A stretch of 64,000 nucleotides of DNA, taken from NCBI GenBank assembly GCA_037044905.1, contig JBAOKB010000048.1:186001-250000 (forward strand), written 5' to 3'. The position numbers were made by a program, and so were the translations under genes. Shown here piece by piece: positions 34,901 through 46,309 of this stretch. The DNA is from Hortaea werneckii (taxonomy: Eukaryota > Ascomycota > Dothideomycetes > Mycosphaerellales > Teratosphaeriaceae). Position 1 is the stretch's first letter, and the number at the start of each line of letters is the position of its first letter. The notes under the pieces are model-generated. The model was not told the origin of the DNA, did not search any database, and worked only from the letters and a program-made list of their open reading frames with translations.

Positions 34901-37815
34901 GACAGAAGCAGGACGAGTCCGCAACGCCAACGCGACAGAAATCAAAGAACACAGAGTCCAGTGCAATGTCGCCTGGAGTCGACGACGACCAGACAGTCCA
35001 AGATCGCATCGAGCAGCTACTGAAAGATGGCCGCAGTTGGGTCAGTTCGGATGAGCCTTTCGCTGAAAGAGAGCGAAGTCACGCCAGCGAGCATCGACCG
35101 ACGGAAGACATCGCAAAGGAGTTCACGCCGCTCAACACCTTCCATTTTCGTCTCATAGCGCCGCAAGTCCAGCTGCAAAGCGAGAAGAATCCGAAGTCGG
35201 CAGTCCTTGTTACGGCGAAGGGCATGCAGCTCAAGGTTGTACAGATCATGGACAAGGACAATGTTAATGACGACGTCAGCGGCCTCGTCCAGCGGCGCTT
35301 TACGGCCGCGGCTGATAGCCTCCAGATGTTTGTGACAAGCACCCGGACATTCTCTACAGAGTTCTTCCACATGTACTCTGCCAACTTATACGGCGCCAAA
35401 GCTGGGACTCAGTGGCCGCCTTGGGTACCTATGGAGATCATGTTTGAGTACCAGACCAATCCATACGGCTTCAACAGAGTTGTGCATCGGACGTCAGCGA
35501 GCCTTCGCTATGACAAGTACAACAACCTGCGTCTCAAGTACAACGACGATGTTAGTGGTGGCGAGCCCAAGACGCCTCGAGATGCCGATGAGACAGAGGA
35601 TCGAATGGACCACGTTTGGCTGGAGTTCCCTCATTTCCGGGCAATTGCCGACTCTACACAGTACCATGCCCTCTACATCATCGTAATGGATCTCTTGCTG
35701 TACACCGAACCCTTGGAGAAGACTAGGACGGAGCGCCTCGAGCGAATCATGCTCGCTTCCGACTTTAGCGACCTGAGTGGTACACCCGACATGGTGCAAA
35801 TGTTGCAAGATCGAATCCGGCAGTTGGAGGAGATCAAGCTTCATTTCCAGGTCCATGAGAAGTACCTTGATCGTCAAGGCTGGAAAGATCGGATCGCCAT
35901 TGACGCCGACCTTGCTGCGTGCGAAGACGAATTGTTCTTCATCATGAAAGCCATCACGACTGCGCAACAACGGCTGGAAGACCGCAAAGAGCAGGAGAAC
36001 TCCATTGGTCTGGTGCACCTCAACATGTCAGCCCGCGAGATTGCCTGGCATCTACTGCGTGAGAAGGATGAATCACTGGTAGAGTTCCAGCTTAAGAACG
36101 CTTCTTTCGACCGTACGGACAACAACGATGGATCGAACTACAACGTCATGGAGATTGGTCGCATCAATGGCTTCAATCTGTTACCTGACGCTCTCTATCC
36201 GGAAATCATTGCACCTTTTACCGATGCGGAGCGAGGTGGTCGTGACCTTGGCAATGAAAAGATGTTGCGCATCCAATGGCTAATGCTTGAAGCAATCGCT
36301 GGCATTCCGGTGGTTGACTACTTTGAGATCAATCTTGTGCCATTGAAGATGCAGTTCGAGCGTGACGTAGCCAAGAAGCTATTCGAGTACATTTTCCCTG
36401 GCGTTGGTGGCAATGCATTCGAAGGTGGCGGGTTCTCACCCTTCATGGTCAAAAACATGCTACCTACGCAAGAAGAAGAGGATGAGAATGAAGAGAGATC
36501 AGGTACAGCTGGTTTTGAGACGCCCAAGACAGGGTCTGGTTCTATGCTATCCTCCGAGCCGGATACGTCGAACGGTCAAACCAATGGCCCTGGTTCACTC
36601 CAGCGTAGACTTCATCCGACGATGCATCTGTCACGACAAAGGAACCAGAGGCAAGATGTTAAAGGGCTTGGAATACAAGGAGGCAACCAGAGTGAACATC
36701 GCTTCAGCCTTTTCCAACACTCTGATCGCAATCGCCCTGCTACTGCACGATCCTCGGCATCCCGCCAAGCTTTGTCTACAAGCAACCTGTCTTCTCTGTC
36801 ACGGACCCCCAGTGAAAAATCGTTGCAGACTGTAGCGAGCAATACTGCCAACAGCCAAGAAACAGAAAAAGGCAGCAGGCGTGGCACGCTTCTCCATCGG
36901 TCACACAGTGATGAGAAGCGGAAGAGGAGGGATGAAAGGTCAGACGATCTTACCCAAATGATGAATCGGGCCTCCAATTACATGACCCTTGCGTTTGTGA
37001 AGCTACCTAGCCTGGTCCTATGTCTGAGCTATAAAGGATCTGGCAAGCGCAACCTCGAAGACGTGCACGACCTTGTGTTCCGCATGCCAACACTTGAGTA
37101 CCGCAACAAGACTTGGTCGAACCTCGACCTTGCTCTGCAGCTCAAGAAGGACCTCATTCGCGCATTAGTCTCTCATACAGGCGCCATTCTCACCAACAAG
37201 TTTAGCCATCACAAACCTACGCGCCAACAGCAGAGCAGGCTCCGCGAGATTGCGAACATGAGTACGTTTGTGGCGAGTGGTGCGGCATCTCAAGCTAGCT
37301 CTGAGTCAAGTAGTATGATGGACGGCTTTGGCGAGTCCAATGGACGCCCTTCGATGGCATCAGCACGACCCAGCACCCTGAACAGAAGTGTCTCTGTGGA
37401 CTCGACGCCAGCTAGATCCGAACGTGAGCAGAAGCCTGGACAAGACGAGGATAAGACGCGGGATATCATACAGCAGTCTAATGGACGCGACACGTCTCCA
37501 TCGCCGCAACGCACGCCATCTCGACCTATGTCGCAGCCGGCGCCTTCTCCAGGAGCCAATGGCGAAGATGTAAGCAGATTGAACAGCTCGGGAACGATGC
37601 ACCGTACTGACACGTTGCAGGCCTCTCGCTCCCGCGCCTCATCCATCAGCCGCCACTTCTCGGGCTTCAGCGAACGACTGCGGCAAAGGCCAACCACACA
37701 ACCTTCATCAGACAACCAGACCACCTCGGGCGGCGAAGAAACGGAAGACAACAAGCGCAAAAGCAAACTTCTATTAGGTGGGCAAAAGTTGTTTAGATCT
37801 TTCAGGGACCAATAG
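28920..37815 (+). CDS. FMP27: FMP27/Hobbit (BLTP2)-type bridge-like lipid-transfer protein, six apparent frameshifts
   Basis: A single gene of 8.9 kb with no introns needed; the corrected length is 2,965 residues. An N-terminal membrane anchor (FLLGLLVLGYLLTFVVFAVL) is followed by repeating beta-rich chorein-like sequence. The GFWDK domain that names the family lies near 33000-33200 (VGFWDKIRLSFHSRVNVAWKG cut to its core GFWDKIRLSFHSR), with the DPYNVTGTGAG segment after it. The C-terminal part has conserved EIAWHLLREKDESLVEF and FEYIFPG motifs and ends in a long Ser/Thr-rich tail. These proteins form a hydrophobic channel moving lipids at ER-plasma membrane contacts. Frame changes are needed near 29895, 30815, 31486, 31943, 32493 and 32953 (four missing, two extra bases). 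From 32941 to the TAG at 37813 the frame is intact over 4.9 kb. Net length is then a multiple of three. Confidence 0.88.
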
Positions 37816-38185
37816 GGCTTTAATGAAGTTGGAGCACGAAAGCATCGCAATTGCAAAGGCAAAGGGATTGGTGGGATGGTTTTGATTTATGGCACGATAC
37901 CCAAAATTTCGGAGGCGAAAAGCAATATAATCAGCATTGCGAGGCGTTTAGAGAGGTTTTGAGACTTTGTAGACGTTTACTTCACCTCATTCGTGAGCGC
38001 ATCTCGCTATTTTAATATGGACGTCGGAGCCCGCCTTTGGCAGCTCTTCGGCTTCATACGTGACCTGCTTCCGGATCGGGAATCCCCGCTCTTCCGCACC
38101 TCGAAGCGTCTCGACTGCGCATGCTCCTACATCCATTCCGCATCCGTAAACAAACTGGCGAGGGCATTGGTTTTATAGCGTTGTT
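37816..38185. other. Intergenic region, FMP27 / IF3
   Basis: About 370 bp between two plus-strand genes. Short in-frame pieces at 37993-38178 are not accepted as coding. It should hold the FMP27 3' end and the promoter of the next gene. Confidence 0.4.
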
Positions 38186-38938
38186 ATGTCTTTCAAGCAT
38201 ACCTGTGGTGCCGCGCAGGCGCTATACCGCATCCTAGTTCCTCGTACCCTGACACTCTCACGACCATACCACCACTCGTCCTATCAAGCAAGACTGCTTC
38301 GGAGCCGCACGCCTCATGTCGCAACAAGAGCTTTCTCGATTACACCGAGCCGATTGGCAAAGTCCAGACCGCCTGAGGAACGGACACAAAAGTGGGATGA
38401 CGAGATCACGGCCAAGGTAATCTACCTTATCGACCCGGAGACGAACAGACGAGAGAACAAGCCGCGAACGCGATGGGATGTCGTGAGAGGGGTAGACCGT
38501 AAAACGCATCGACTTATACAGCTGTCGCCTGACGAGCCCAGCAACCCGAACTTTGTGCCCGTGTGCAAAGTGCAGAGCAAGAAAGAGGCGTACGAGCAGG
38601 AGAAGCAGCGGAAGCAATCGCAGAAGGAGAACAAGGCCAAGTCGGCTAAGATGAGCAGTGTCAAGACATTAGAATTGAATTGGGCTATAGATCTGAATGA
38701 CTTGGGCCATAGACTGGAGAAGGTGGCTGAGTTTCTGGCTGAAGGCAGGAGGGTAGAGATTGTACTCGCGAGTAAAAAGCAAGGGCGGAAAGCTAGCAAG
38801 CAGGAATGTGAGGCGGTGTTGAAGAAGATTGCAGACTGTGTGGATTCGGTGCCTAAGGCGAAAGAGCTCAAGGGCTTAGAAGGCAAGCTAGGTGGGTTTG
38901 CGAGTCTGGTCCTGCAGGGTGGAGCACCTGGTGGCTAG
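38186..38938 (+). CDS. Mitochondrial translation initiation factor IF3
   Basis: Intronless, 250 residues. The N-terminus is Arg/Ser-rich with almost no acidic residues up to about position 60 (RTLTLSRPYHHSSYQARLLRSR), as expected for mitochondrial import. The IF3-N-like part contains AKVIYLIDPETNRRE. A Lys/Glu-rich linker (KKEAYEQEKQRKQSQKENK) joins it to the IF3-C-like domain (SVKTLELNWAIDLNDLGHRLEKVAEFLAEGRRVEIVL), whose last helices are shortened. IF3 keeps mitoribosomal subunits apart and checks the start codon; the yeast counterpart is Aim23. No frameshift is seen. Assignment rests on the C-domain pattern and presequence. Confidence 0.85.
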   Translation: MSFKHTCGAAQALYRILVPRTLTLSRPYHHSSYQARLLRSRTPHVATRAFSITPSRLAKSRPPEERTQKWDDEITAKVIYLIDPETNRRENKPRTRWDVVRGVDRKTHRLIQLSPDEPSNPNFVPVCKVQSKKEAYEQEKQRKQSQKENKAKSAKMSSVKTLELNWAIDLNDLGHRLEKVAEFLAEGRRVEIVLASKKQGRKASKQECEAVLKKIADCVDSVPKAKELKGLEGKLGGFASLVLQGGAPGG

Positions 38939-39032
38939 ATGACCGCTGGCGCATTGAATGTGGGGATATGTAGAGACGACTACACAATTGCTCTGGTTTA
39001 ATCTTTGGCTTACTTGGCTACAAAGCCCAAGC

Positions 39033-39976
39033 TTACGGAACGATCGTCGGTTCGACGTCCTTCGGCCACCCATTAAGACCAAACACCAGCTCGTTCTTGG
39101 CCACGATCTCGTCTTTCATCTGGATCAACTCTTCAACGTCCCAATGTGCCCAGAAGAACCTTCCACCGACAAAGTCAGCCGCTGGGCTAGCCAGCCAGAC
39201 CGCGAACCCGGACGGAAGGCTCAGGTCATCTTGACTGAGCGGCAAGCCAGCCTTCTCTCCCATTTCGGTCGCCAGCACACCAGGATGCATACTGACGACC
39301 CTGACATCTGGGTGTTCAACCTGGAGGAACGACATCATGTGTCCTCTAGCGGATTCCGAGGGAGAATAGGAGCTGAAATTTGGAAAGACGCCCGCATGCG
39401 CCGCACCTGTGTTCAGCGAGATGAACGTGGGCGAGTTGGAGGACTTGTGGGGCAGCCACGCACGGAAGGTGGAAAAGGTGCCTCTGATGTTGATTTCTGG
39501 CGAATCTTGTCAGCCGAATTCCAATCTCGTGTGTCTGGAGAACTCTCACCATAGCCCTTCCACCAATCAGCAAGATCTGCAGTTGCGGCCGCGTCAGGTT
39601 TAGCGAGATATGCAGCATTCGCCACCACGATATCGATCGGCCCGACTTCTTTGGCGGCGCTCTCGAATGCGGATTTCAGCGCAGACTCGTCGGCCACATC
39701 GGCGCCGAATGTGAGGATTTTAGTCGAAACCTCTCCCGCAGAGAGTTGCTTCTGAGCCTCCTTCAGGACGTCTCCACGCCTACCGAGGAGAACAACGGCT
39801 TTGGCGCCGGCTTTGACGAAAGCTTCCGCGATGCTCTTGCCGATGCCCGCTCCCCCGCCTGTTACGAGCACCACTTTGCCAGCGGCGGTATTGGCTGGAT
39901 TCGTTGGGTCAATGGCGGCATATCCGGAGCGGTGGATGGTCTTGGTGTAGGGCTTCCATTCCCAGGTTGAGGCCAT
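39033..39976 (-). CDS. Short-chain dehydrogenase/reductase with altered active site
   Basis: Exon 1 is 39976-39550 and exon 2 is 39496-39033 (53-nt intron, GTGAGA..CAG), giving 296 residues. It is a classical SDR Rossmann fold: the cofactor loop TGGGAGIG near residue 39, GADVADESAL, and VVANAAYLA in place of NNAG. The splice restores WWKGYEINIRGTF. The active-site region reads ISLNTGAAH and then SSYSPSESARGHM. The catalytic Tyr (Y186) is present, but the Lys expected four residues later is Glu (E190). The Ser of the triad is Thr. HPGVLATEM follows as in the family. The change may abolish or alter activity, or be a single-base error (AAA/AAG to GAA). Substrate unknown. Confidence 0.88.
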
Positions 39977-40761
39977 ACTTCTAGAGTGGTCGAGATAGTA
40001 GAGGGTGGAGTGATAAACGGCAAGTGCTTGCGGTGGGAGTTGTGTTGATGTTTGACTGGACTGTGGATTGTACTGGCTGCCTGGAACGTGATGGAGAGAA
40101 GGAAAGGAGCACTGTACAGTTGTGCCGCTTCAATACTTATACTGCTTTCCAGCTCACGACGCGTACGTTAGTAAAGCTGGAATGCTTGCTAATACAGTGA
40201 GTTCACAACGTCGCGCATGTGATAGCGCATGCGGCTTCGCACCTGCTCAATGGCTTCCTTTGGCTTAGCTTGCTCATAGGCTTATTCACGAATGTTGGTA
40301 AGCAGCTATCTACGCGGGACCGGCGCAGCACCTTCGGTACCGGTTTCACAGAGTCGCTCACTTGAGCTGCGGTATCTACAGTAATTGATGAATACACCTG
40401 ACACTTTCAAACAAGCCTCATCGGCTCAATGGCCCAGTGACATGGTGCAGAATTCACCGGCGTGACATCAGAATCCTGCAATCTTTGGTAGATGTTCGGT
40501 ATGATCGTAGCGGTGAAGTACTCGCGCCATCCACGATGGAACCCAAAGAAAGCGGGGCACAGCAAGGGAAAGATGTAGCGAGTGGTCAGATGGCTATGAA
40601 CAAACGTGCTAGTGTCGTGGCATTTGTCGTACAGAATGAAAAAAAATGTATATGCTACATCGCTAATATGAACCCAAGAGCAACATGTGCGTTCACGCCT
40701 TGCAAAAGCACCAGCGCGAGCTATAAAGACAGATATAATAATATCCGCATCGTTGTAAGCA
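39977..40761. other. Intergenic region, SDR upstream / PIF1 downstream
   Basis: About 785 bp; both flanking genes are on the minus strand, so this is the SDR promoter and the PIF1 3' flank. ORFs are short and AT-rich, without motifs. Nothing else supported. Confidence 0.45.
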
Positions 40762-43499
40762 TTAGCGATCATGGCATCTCATCACCAACAAACATGCGTT
40801 CATAGTCTTCGGCCTTGACACCGTTTTGTTGCCCTTGCCCATGCGATCACTGTTCTTCTGCGCCAACTCCACTCGACTCAGATTACTATAGAAGTTCCTC
40901 ACTCGATCATGGGCGACGACCTTCTTCGGATCGAATCGCAGGACCTGCAGGCCTGCTATCGATGTGGCACGCGAAAGCGCCACGTAAGCCTGGCCTTTCT
41001 CAAAGACTTTGCCCAGGTCGACCTTGACACGGTCTAAAGTCTGACCTTGCGCTTTGTGGATGGAAAGTGCCCAGGCGAGGATGAGCGGGATTTGAGAGCG
41101 TGAGGCTTGGACTTCGCCGTTCGGGAGCTCGATCTTCCAGCTTTCTGGCTGGCAGAGGAGATCTCTTGACGAGCCGTCGGCGATGACGAATCTCACTACT
41201 GGGAATTTCCGACTCGTGGTGATGCCACCGCCGTTGATGGAGTGCACCATTGCCTTCTGGCCCTCGTTGAGACCTGGGTCGGAAGCATTGGGGATGGTGC
41301 CGCCTTGAGATTGGCCGAAGGTCTCCTCTTCGTTGTTGTGGTAACGATCGAAGGCCGTCTCGTCCATGAAGCCGATGACCCTCCCAATGCTGCCATTCAC
41401 AAGGGTCTCATCGATGTTTTTGATTAGCATGACCTGCGCACCCTTCTTCAGCGTTATGATCTCAGGCGCCATGCAGTTCTGCAGAAGACGATCTCTTTGC
41501 ATTTTATCGACAATGGCGCCACCATCACGCGCCTCGAAGATTTCCGATGTGCCTTGCAGCATGCTGAGTCGTTCGCTGTTTGCACGTTCAACCTCATTAC
41601 GCGTGGGGAAGAGCTCAGTGGCTTCGAGACTGTCGTCAAAGCTCATGGGCCGCGAAAGATTGCGGAAAGAGTCGATAGAAGATTGTGAGAGACGGCCTTC
41701 GCGCATCTCGTTAAGCATGCCGGCAAAGACTGATGACACAATCAAGTTAGCCTTCATTGCAAATGGTTTTGATTGTCGCGCACTTGGACTCACCTGGATC
41801 CTTTTGACGGAAGACGTGATGCAAGCAAATGGTATGCTCCACAGTCGTCTTCCATGTTGCAGCGTCGAATGCGAATCGCGCCACTCTGCCACTCCCTTCT
41901 GGGACCGGGGGCAACTGGAAGAAGTCACCCGTGATTACGAGTTGGATACCGCCAAATGGCCGTCCATTGTTCCTTAGCTGTCGGGCAATTGCCTCCAACT
42001 TGTCGAACAGTTCAGCATCCACCATTGACACTTCATCAATGACGAGCACTTTGGTTCGCATCCACCTATGCTTCGCCTTCTGATTCTTCTTGATCTTCTT
42101 GACCAGCTCTGGCACCTCCTCCTTGCCAAGTCCGATGCCCGCGAAGCTGTGCAACGTTACACCGCCAATGTTGCATGCCGCCAGTCCTGTAGATGCCGTG
42201 ACAGCAACCCGGTCAGGCTCGCGTTGGTATTTCTTACGCAAGCCAGCAATGATCTCGCGTAGGAGGACTGACTTGCCTGTACCTGCTGAGCCAGTGAAAA
42301 AGACACTTCGCTTGTCTTCTGTCACCAATGCAAGTACGTGTTGCTGTTCTTCACTCAAAAAGACACGTGCAATTTTTGATTTTGTGCTCTTGGCTTTACT
42401 CAAGCTCTCCTCTGTGCCCTCGTTTTTCTTGATGGCCTTGCGGTTTTCTTCCTTGAACTTCTTCTGCTGCTCCTTCACTGCGCTAGCTGTGGTGTTCCAC
42501 GGAAAAGTTGATTTTTTGCTCTCTTTGTTCACGGGCGTAGACTCAACATTTCCTCCTTTGTTTCGTCGGCTGTGTGGTAGGGACTGCTGCCTGTGTTGAT
42601 TCCTGTTCGTCTTGCCAGGGCAGTTTTCTTCGCTTCGCTGCTGTGGGTTGACTTGCGCCGTTTTGTCGTGCCTGTGTTGTTGGACCTCCGTAGGCGAATT
42701 GGCGAATGGAAGCCACGGGCTGGGTTGGCTCGAAATGTTCTGTAGGTGAAGAGGACCAGGGCAACTCTGCGCTGCTTTTCGGAGGCGACATTTGTGGCGA
42801 GGCCTTTTTGTGTGGCGCATTGGAACTGTAACCAGAGTCTACAGAGCCAATCGTGGCATCCCTATCTAATGATGGATACTGAGCAGGCTTTGGTGGTGCA
42901 GCCATGCTCTTCTGCTGCGGCAGCTTCGTGGGTTCGGGGGCAGGCCTTGGCTCTTCCACATCCAAGTCGATGTCGCTGTCAAAGTCATTCTCATCGAAGC
43001 TGACTTGCTCGGTGCTCGCTCCAATCGTGATCGGCTGATGTGCAGACGATCCTGGGCCATCCTCCCATGCGCCATCTAACTTGGCCAACCCGCTTGCCAT
43101 CCTCTTGACACCGCCCGTACTGCTTCTCGGGGCGAACATGCCCATTCCACTTCCCCTCCCATTGACCACAGACGCGCTCGCGGGCTTTAAAGGGCTTCTG
43201 TTACCCGGATGCGGCGCAGTCCTTTGCTGGGAGGCCATCTCTGGCGGGCTGGATTTGAAGAACTCCTGCGCGCCTCTTTGGGCGCGTACAGTCTCCTGTT
43301 CATGTTTTTGTACCGCGCCGCGCAACATGGTAGGCCCTCGTGTACCTGCTGCTGCCCGTGTCGCTGCTCCTACCTCTCCGAATCGCGTCGTGGTTAACAG
43401 TCGAGCCGTCGTCTCCGGCGCGCGCAGGTTGCGGGAACGTGGAGTGACTGCGGCAAATAGTCGCTGAGATCCCGGTCCCGCAGCACGCGCAATGATCAT
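40762..43499 (-). CDS. PIF1: PIF1-family 5'-3' DNA helicase (one apparent frameshift)
   Basis: Exon 1 runs 43499-41794 and exon 2 41729-40762, with a 64-nt intron (GTGAGT..CAG) that restores [18 protein letters not shown]. About 890 residues. Residues 1-55 are Arg/Ala-rich ([18 protein letters not shown]), a plausible mitochondrial presequence. A disordered Ser/Pro region with an acidic patch ([14 protein letters not shown]) follows. Helicase motifs: Walker [12 protein letters not shown], Walker [12 protein letters not shown], motif [13 protein letters not shown], and motifs [28 protein letters not shown]1 acts at G-quadruplexes, telomeres, Okazaki fragments and mtDNA. One extra base near 42550 must be removed to join ...TKQRRK to VESTPVNKE. 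An alternative upstream ATG is at 43571, and the internal Met of MLRGAVQ could yield a nuclear form. Confidence 0.92.
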
Positions 43500-43830
43500 G
43501 CAGTAAAGAGCGAACAGCGTGAAGATTGGCACGCCTAAGCAAATGGTATTAGAGTAAGTCCATGCGTCCATCCATCAATCATCCCTCGGGACAGTATTGC
43601 ATTCAAGAGAGCGGCTTTACGCGATACAGACGCGAAGCCCCTCTACGCATCGCTAGCGTCTTGGCGAAGGCGGCGAAAGCGATCTTGCTCGGCCATATTC
43701 AAGTCCAAATTTTACATGGCCTGTGCTCCCTCTTCACGCTAATTGGTCCTTTAAAAACTGCAGTAACGTGACTTACGGATAGCACGTGACTTACGAACAG
43801 GCCTCCGCGTGAACAACCTTATCTCCAACA
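43500..43830. other. PIF1 upstream flank
   Basis: A 330-bp stretch between the PIF1 start and a large microsatellite. It should contain the PIF1 promoter. It includes the alternative in-frame start at 43571. No other feature seen. Confidence 0.4.
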
Positions 43831-43868
43831 GTTAGCTAGCTAGCTAGTTAGCTAGCTAGCTAGTTAGC

Positions 43869-43963
<95 letters not shown>

Positions 43964-44000
43964 CTAGTTAGCTAGTTAGTTAGTTAGTTAGTTAGTTAGC

Positions 44001-44051
<51 letters not shown>

Positions 44052-44115
44052 CTAGTTAGTTAGTTACTTAGTTAGTTAGTTAGCTAGTTGGTTAGTTAGC
44101 TAGTTGGTTAGTTAC

Positions 44116-44160
<45 letters not shown>
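43831..44160. repeat. (TTAG)n / (GCTA) tetranucleotide microsatellite
   Basis: About 330 bp made almost wholly of GTTA and GCTA units, for example long runs of TTAG broken by GCTAGCTA interruptions and a few GTTACTTA and GTTGGTTA variants. It is not the fungal telomere unit TTAGGG, because the GG is missing. The interruptions are clustered at the two ends and near 43960-44060, as expected for old slippage products. Confidence 0.95.
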
Positions 44161-44241
44161 AAGTAGATAAGTAAATAGGTAAGTAAATAGGTAAGTAAAT
44201 AGGTAAGTAAATAGGTAAGTAAATAGGTAAGTAAATAGGTA
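44161..44241. repeat. 12-bp tandem repeat next to the tetranucleotide array
   Basis: About six copies of a GTAAGTAAATAG unit directly follow the tetranucleotide array, starting with a diverged copy (AAGTAGATAAGTAAATAGG). The unit may have grown from the neighbouring TTAG/TAAG sequence. Confidence 0.9.
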
Positions 44242-44793
44242 AACGGGTAGCTCTATTAGTTCTATTAGTTCTCTCAATCTTAGCTACTACGTAAATATAA
44301 CTTTAAGTATTTACTAACTAGACCGAGCAAGCGAGGCGTTATCCTAAAGCTCTGCTTTCCAGGAATACCTAGTCTTATCTCCAACACTTCCAAACTTGAA
44401 TGCTACCTAGTATAGGGAAGATCAACAAGTAATGATCGCGCGTCGGGAGGGAAAGTTGCCTGGCAGGCAGTCTTGGTAATTCTCAAGGATACAGAGATCC
44501 TGCCGCTTGACTTCAGGTTGCTCAGTACGAATCATTCCACCTACCCTACGTACGCATCTCTATCTTTCTCGGATGGAAGACGTCCAAACCCCAACCAAAT
44601 TAGGTACAGATAGTAGATCTCTTGCGGAAATAGAGCAATCGCGACTTGTAACAGAGCCAACGCGTCTACCTGTTGCCTTTAGAGCAAGAGGTCCGAATCG
44701 CACCTGCCTCACTCCGTACTTACCCTTTTTGTCGAGACCAACCCCCAAGCTCGTAGGTACCTAACGTCTTTTCCTCATTCTTGCAAAACGCAA
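44242..44793. other. AT-rich flank after the microsatellite
   Basis: About 550 bp, AT-richer than the surroundings, with two TTCTATTAG copies at 44252-44270. No supportable gene; it lies upstream of the orphan starting at 44794. Confidence 0.4.
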
Positions 44794-45630
44794 ATGCAAT
44801 TCACAGAATCAGTTGCTTGTCACCAGCTAAAAGGACCTTGCATGCCAAAGACCAAGACAACCATGGCGCCAGTACGCAAGACCAGAAAGGAGCCTACCCG
44901 TCGTAGTGAACGTCTGGAGCTTTCTAAAGCAATCGAGGCATCAAAGAAGGACTTGAAGGTACGAAGAACCCCATGATTGAGGACCTGCGGCAGAATACAG
45001 AGCCGAAGATACTGACTACGTAGATCAAAATCAAGGCCTTCTAATACCCCAATCCGCAAGTCATTCCAACGGCCCAAGCAGCACAAGACCTGCCGCTTTC
45101 TTCAGCTGCCAGGCGAACTGCGTAATCAGATCTACCGCTATGCGCTCGTCTCCGACAAAGCTATAGAGATCACGCCCACGGGACCAGGAGAGCCTGCGCT
45201 TCTTAGCACCTGCGTCACGATTCGGAGAGAGACGAAAGGGATCTACTACCCCGAAAACAACTTCCGCCTCTTGCTGACGGACTACAACGGTGCAGCCTTC
45301 AGTGACTTCTACTGGCAATCGAGGCTCTGGCAGTTCCGTCGCCATAGTACTGCTAAGAACATCACCTTCCAGCTTGGTGGTAGACCGAACTGGGCCAACC
45401 TCGTGGAATGGATCAAGGACGGGTACTACGGGTGTGGACCTCCTCTGAGGCCCGATCTGGACGAGCCTAAGTGTCGTGACGACCACGTCGTCGGTGCTGC
45501 CTTTAGGATCGCCGAAGAGTTGGAGTTCAAGGTCTGCTGGGTGACGATCGAGAAGGCTTTGGAGGCGTACCATTGGGGGTTGAAAGGGACCTGCTCGAGG
45601 TGGGCGAGAGATGGCGAGAATGGCCATTAG
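44794..45630 (+). CDS. Orphan with LPGELRNQIYRYAL motif
   Basis: Predicted exons 44794-44958 and 45061-45630 with a 102-nt intron (GTACGA .. CTAAT .. AAG), phase 0, 244 residues. The N-terminus is basic (KTRKEPTRRSERLELSKAIEASKKDLK). After the splice comes FLQLPGELRNQIYRYALVSD, the start motif of a large family of dothideomycete and eurotiomycete proteins with a small F-box-like or 2EXR-type N-terminal domain. Next are LLSTCVTIRRETKGIYYPENNF (the conserved RRE..xxYxxN pattern) and a Trp-rich middle (FYWQSRLWQFRRHSTAKNITF). The function of the family is not known. The second exon is well supported by sequence pattern; the intron and first exon are inferred from splice signals only. Confidence 0.65.
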
Positions 45631-46309
45631 ATCAGAGCGAAGTCTACTACCGGCTGCTGCGGCGCTCTCTATGTGCAATGTGAAGATAGGGATATGAGAA
45701 TGGACGCTTCATCACAGCTCGCATTTGTGAAGGTAAAAATGCTTATCAAATGTAAGCCCTTGCTATCAAACGAGTCACCACATTGTATGTTGCGACGAGG
45801 ACGGTTCGCGGACATACTTCGTCTTAAAATGTAGGGTATCAATAAGCCCAAAGCGCAGCCTGAACATCAGGGATATGTGGCATACATGGCTTCAGAAATG
45901 TGCCGCTGATTCAAGAAAGGCCGAGGGTAAAGCATTGATTAACAGAGAAATCCCTTCAAGTACCCAAGACATAAGGCGATGAGAACAAACCTAATTTGAC
46001 ATGCTGTAAAAAGTCAACGACCACAATGCCCCATGCCTGTAGTTTATAGGTAGCCTGCAAGGCCGGCATAACCGTTGCAACATGGAACCTTGACAGCCCG
46101 ATGATGACGATTGACACCAGTGGTCCGAGCGGCTTCGCGTGGCAGCTCCAGTCGCAGCTATCTCGAGCTTGCCTTCCCATCCTCGGTCGGCATCTGTATT
46201 GCTCCCGTCTACATTTACACGCTGGTTGTCCTCGGGTGGCAATTGAATCTCGTTTCGTATTGCTAATATCTCGAATTGACGTTTGAAATAATCTCAGAGA
46301 CTGCTCGCA
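45631..46309. other. Intergenic region upstream of MVP1
   Basis: About 680 bp between two plus-strand genes. ORFs on the minus strand (45956-46387 and 45991-46242) overlap the MVP1 start and look spurious. It presumably contains the MVP1 promoter. Confidence 0.45.

Noticed and set aside
43831..44160. Internal telomeric repeat
   Set aside because: The unit is TTAG with GCTA variants, not TTAGGG, and it lies inside a gene-rich region.
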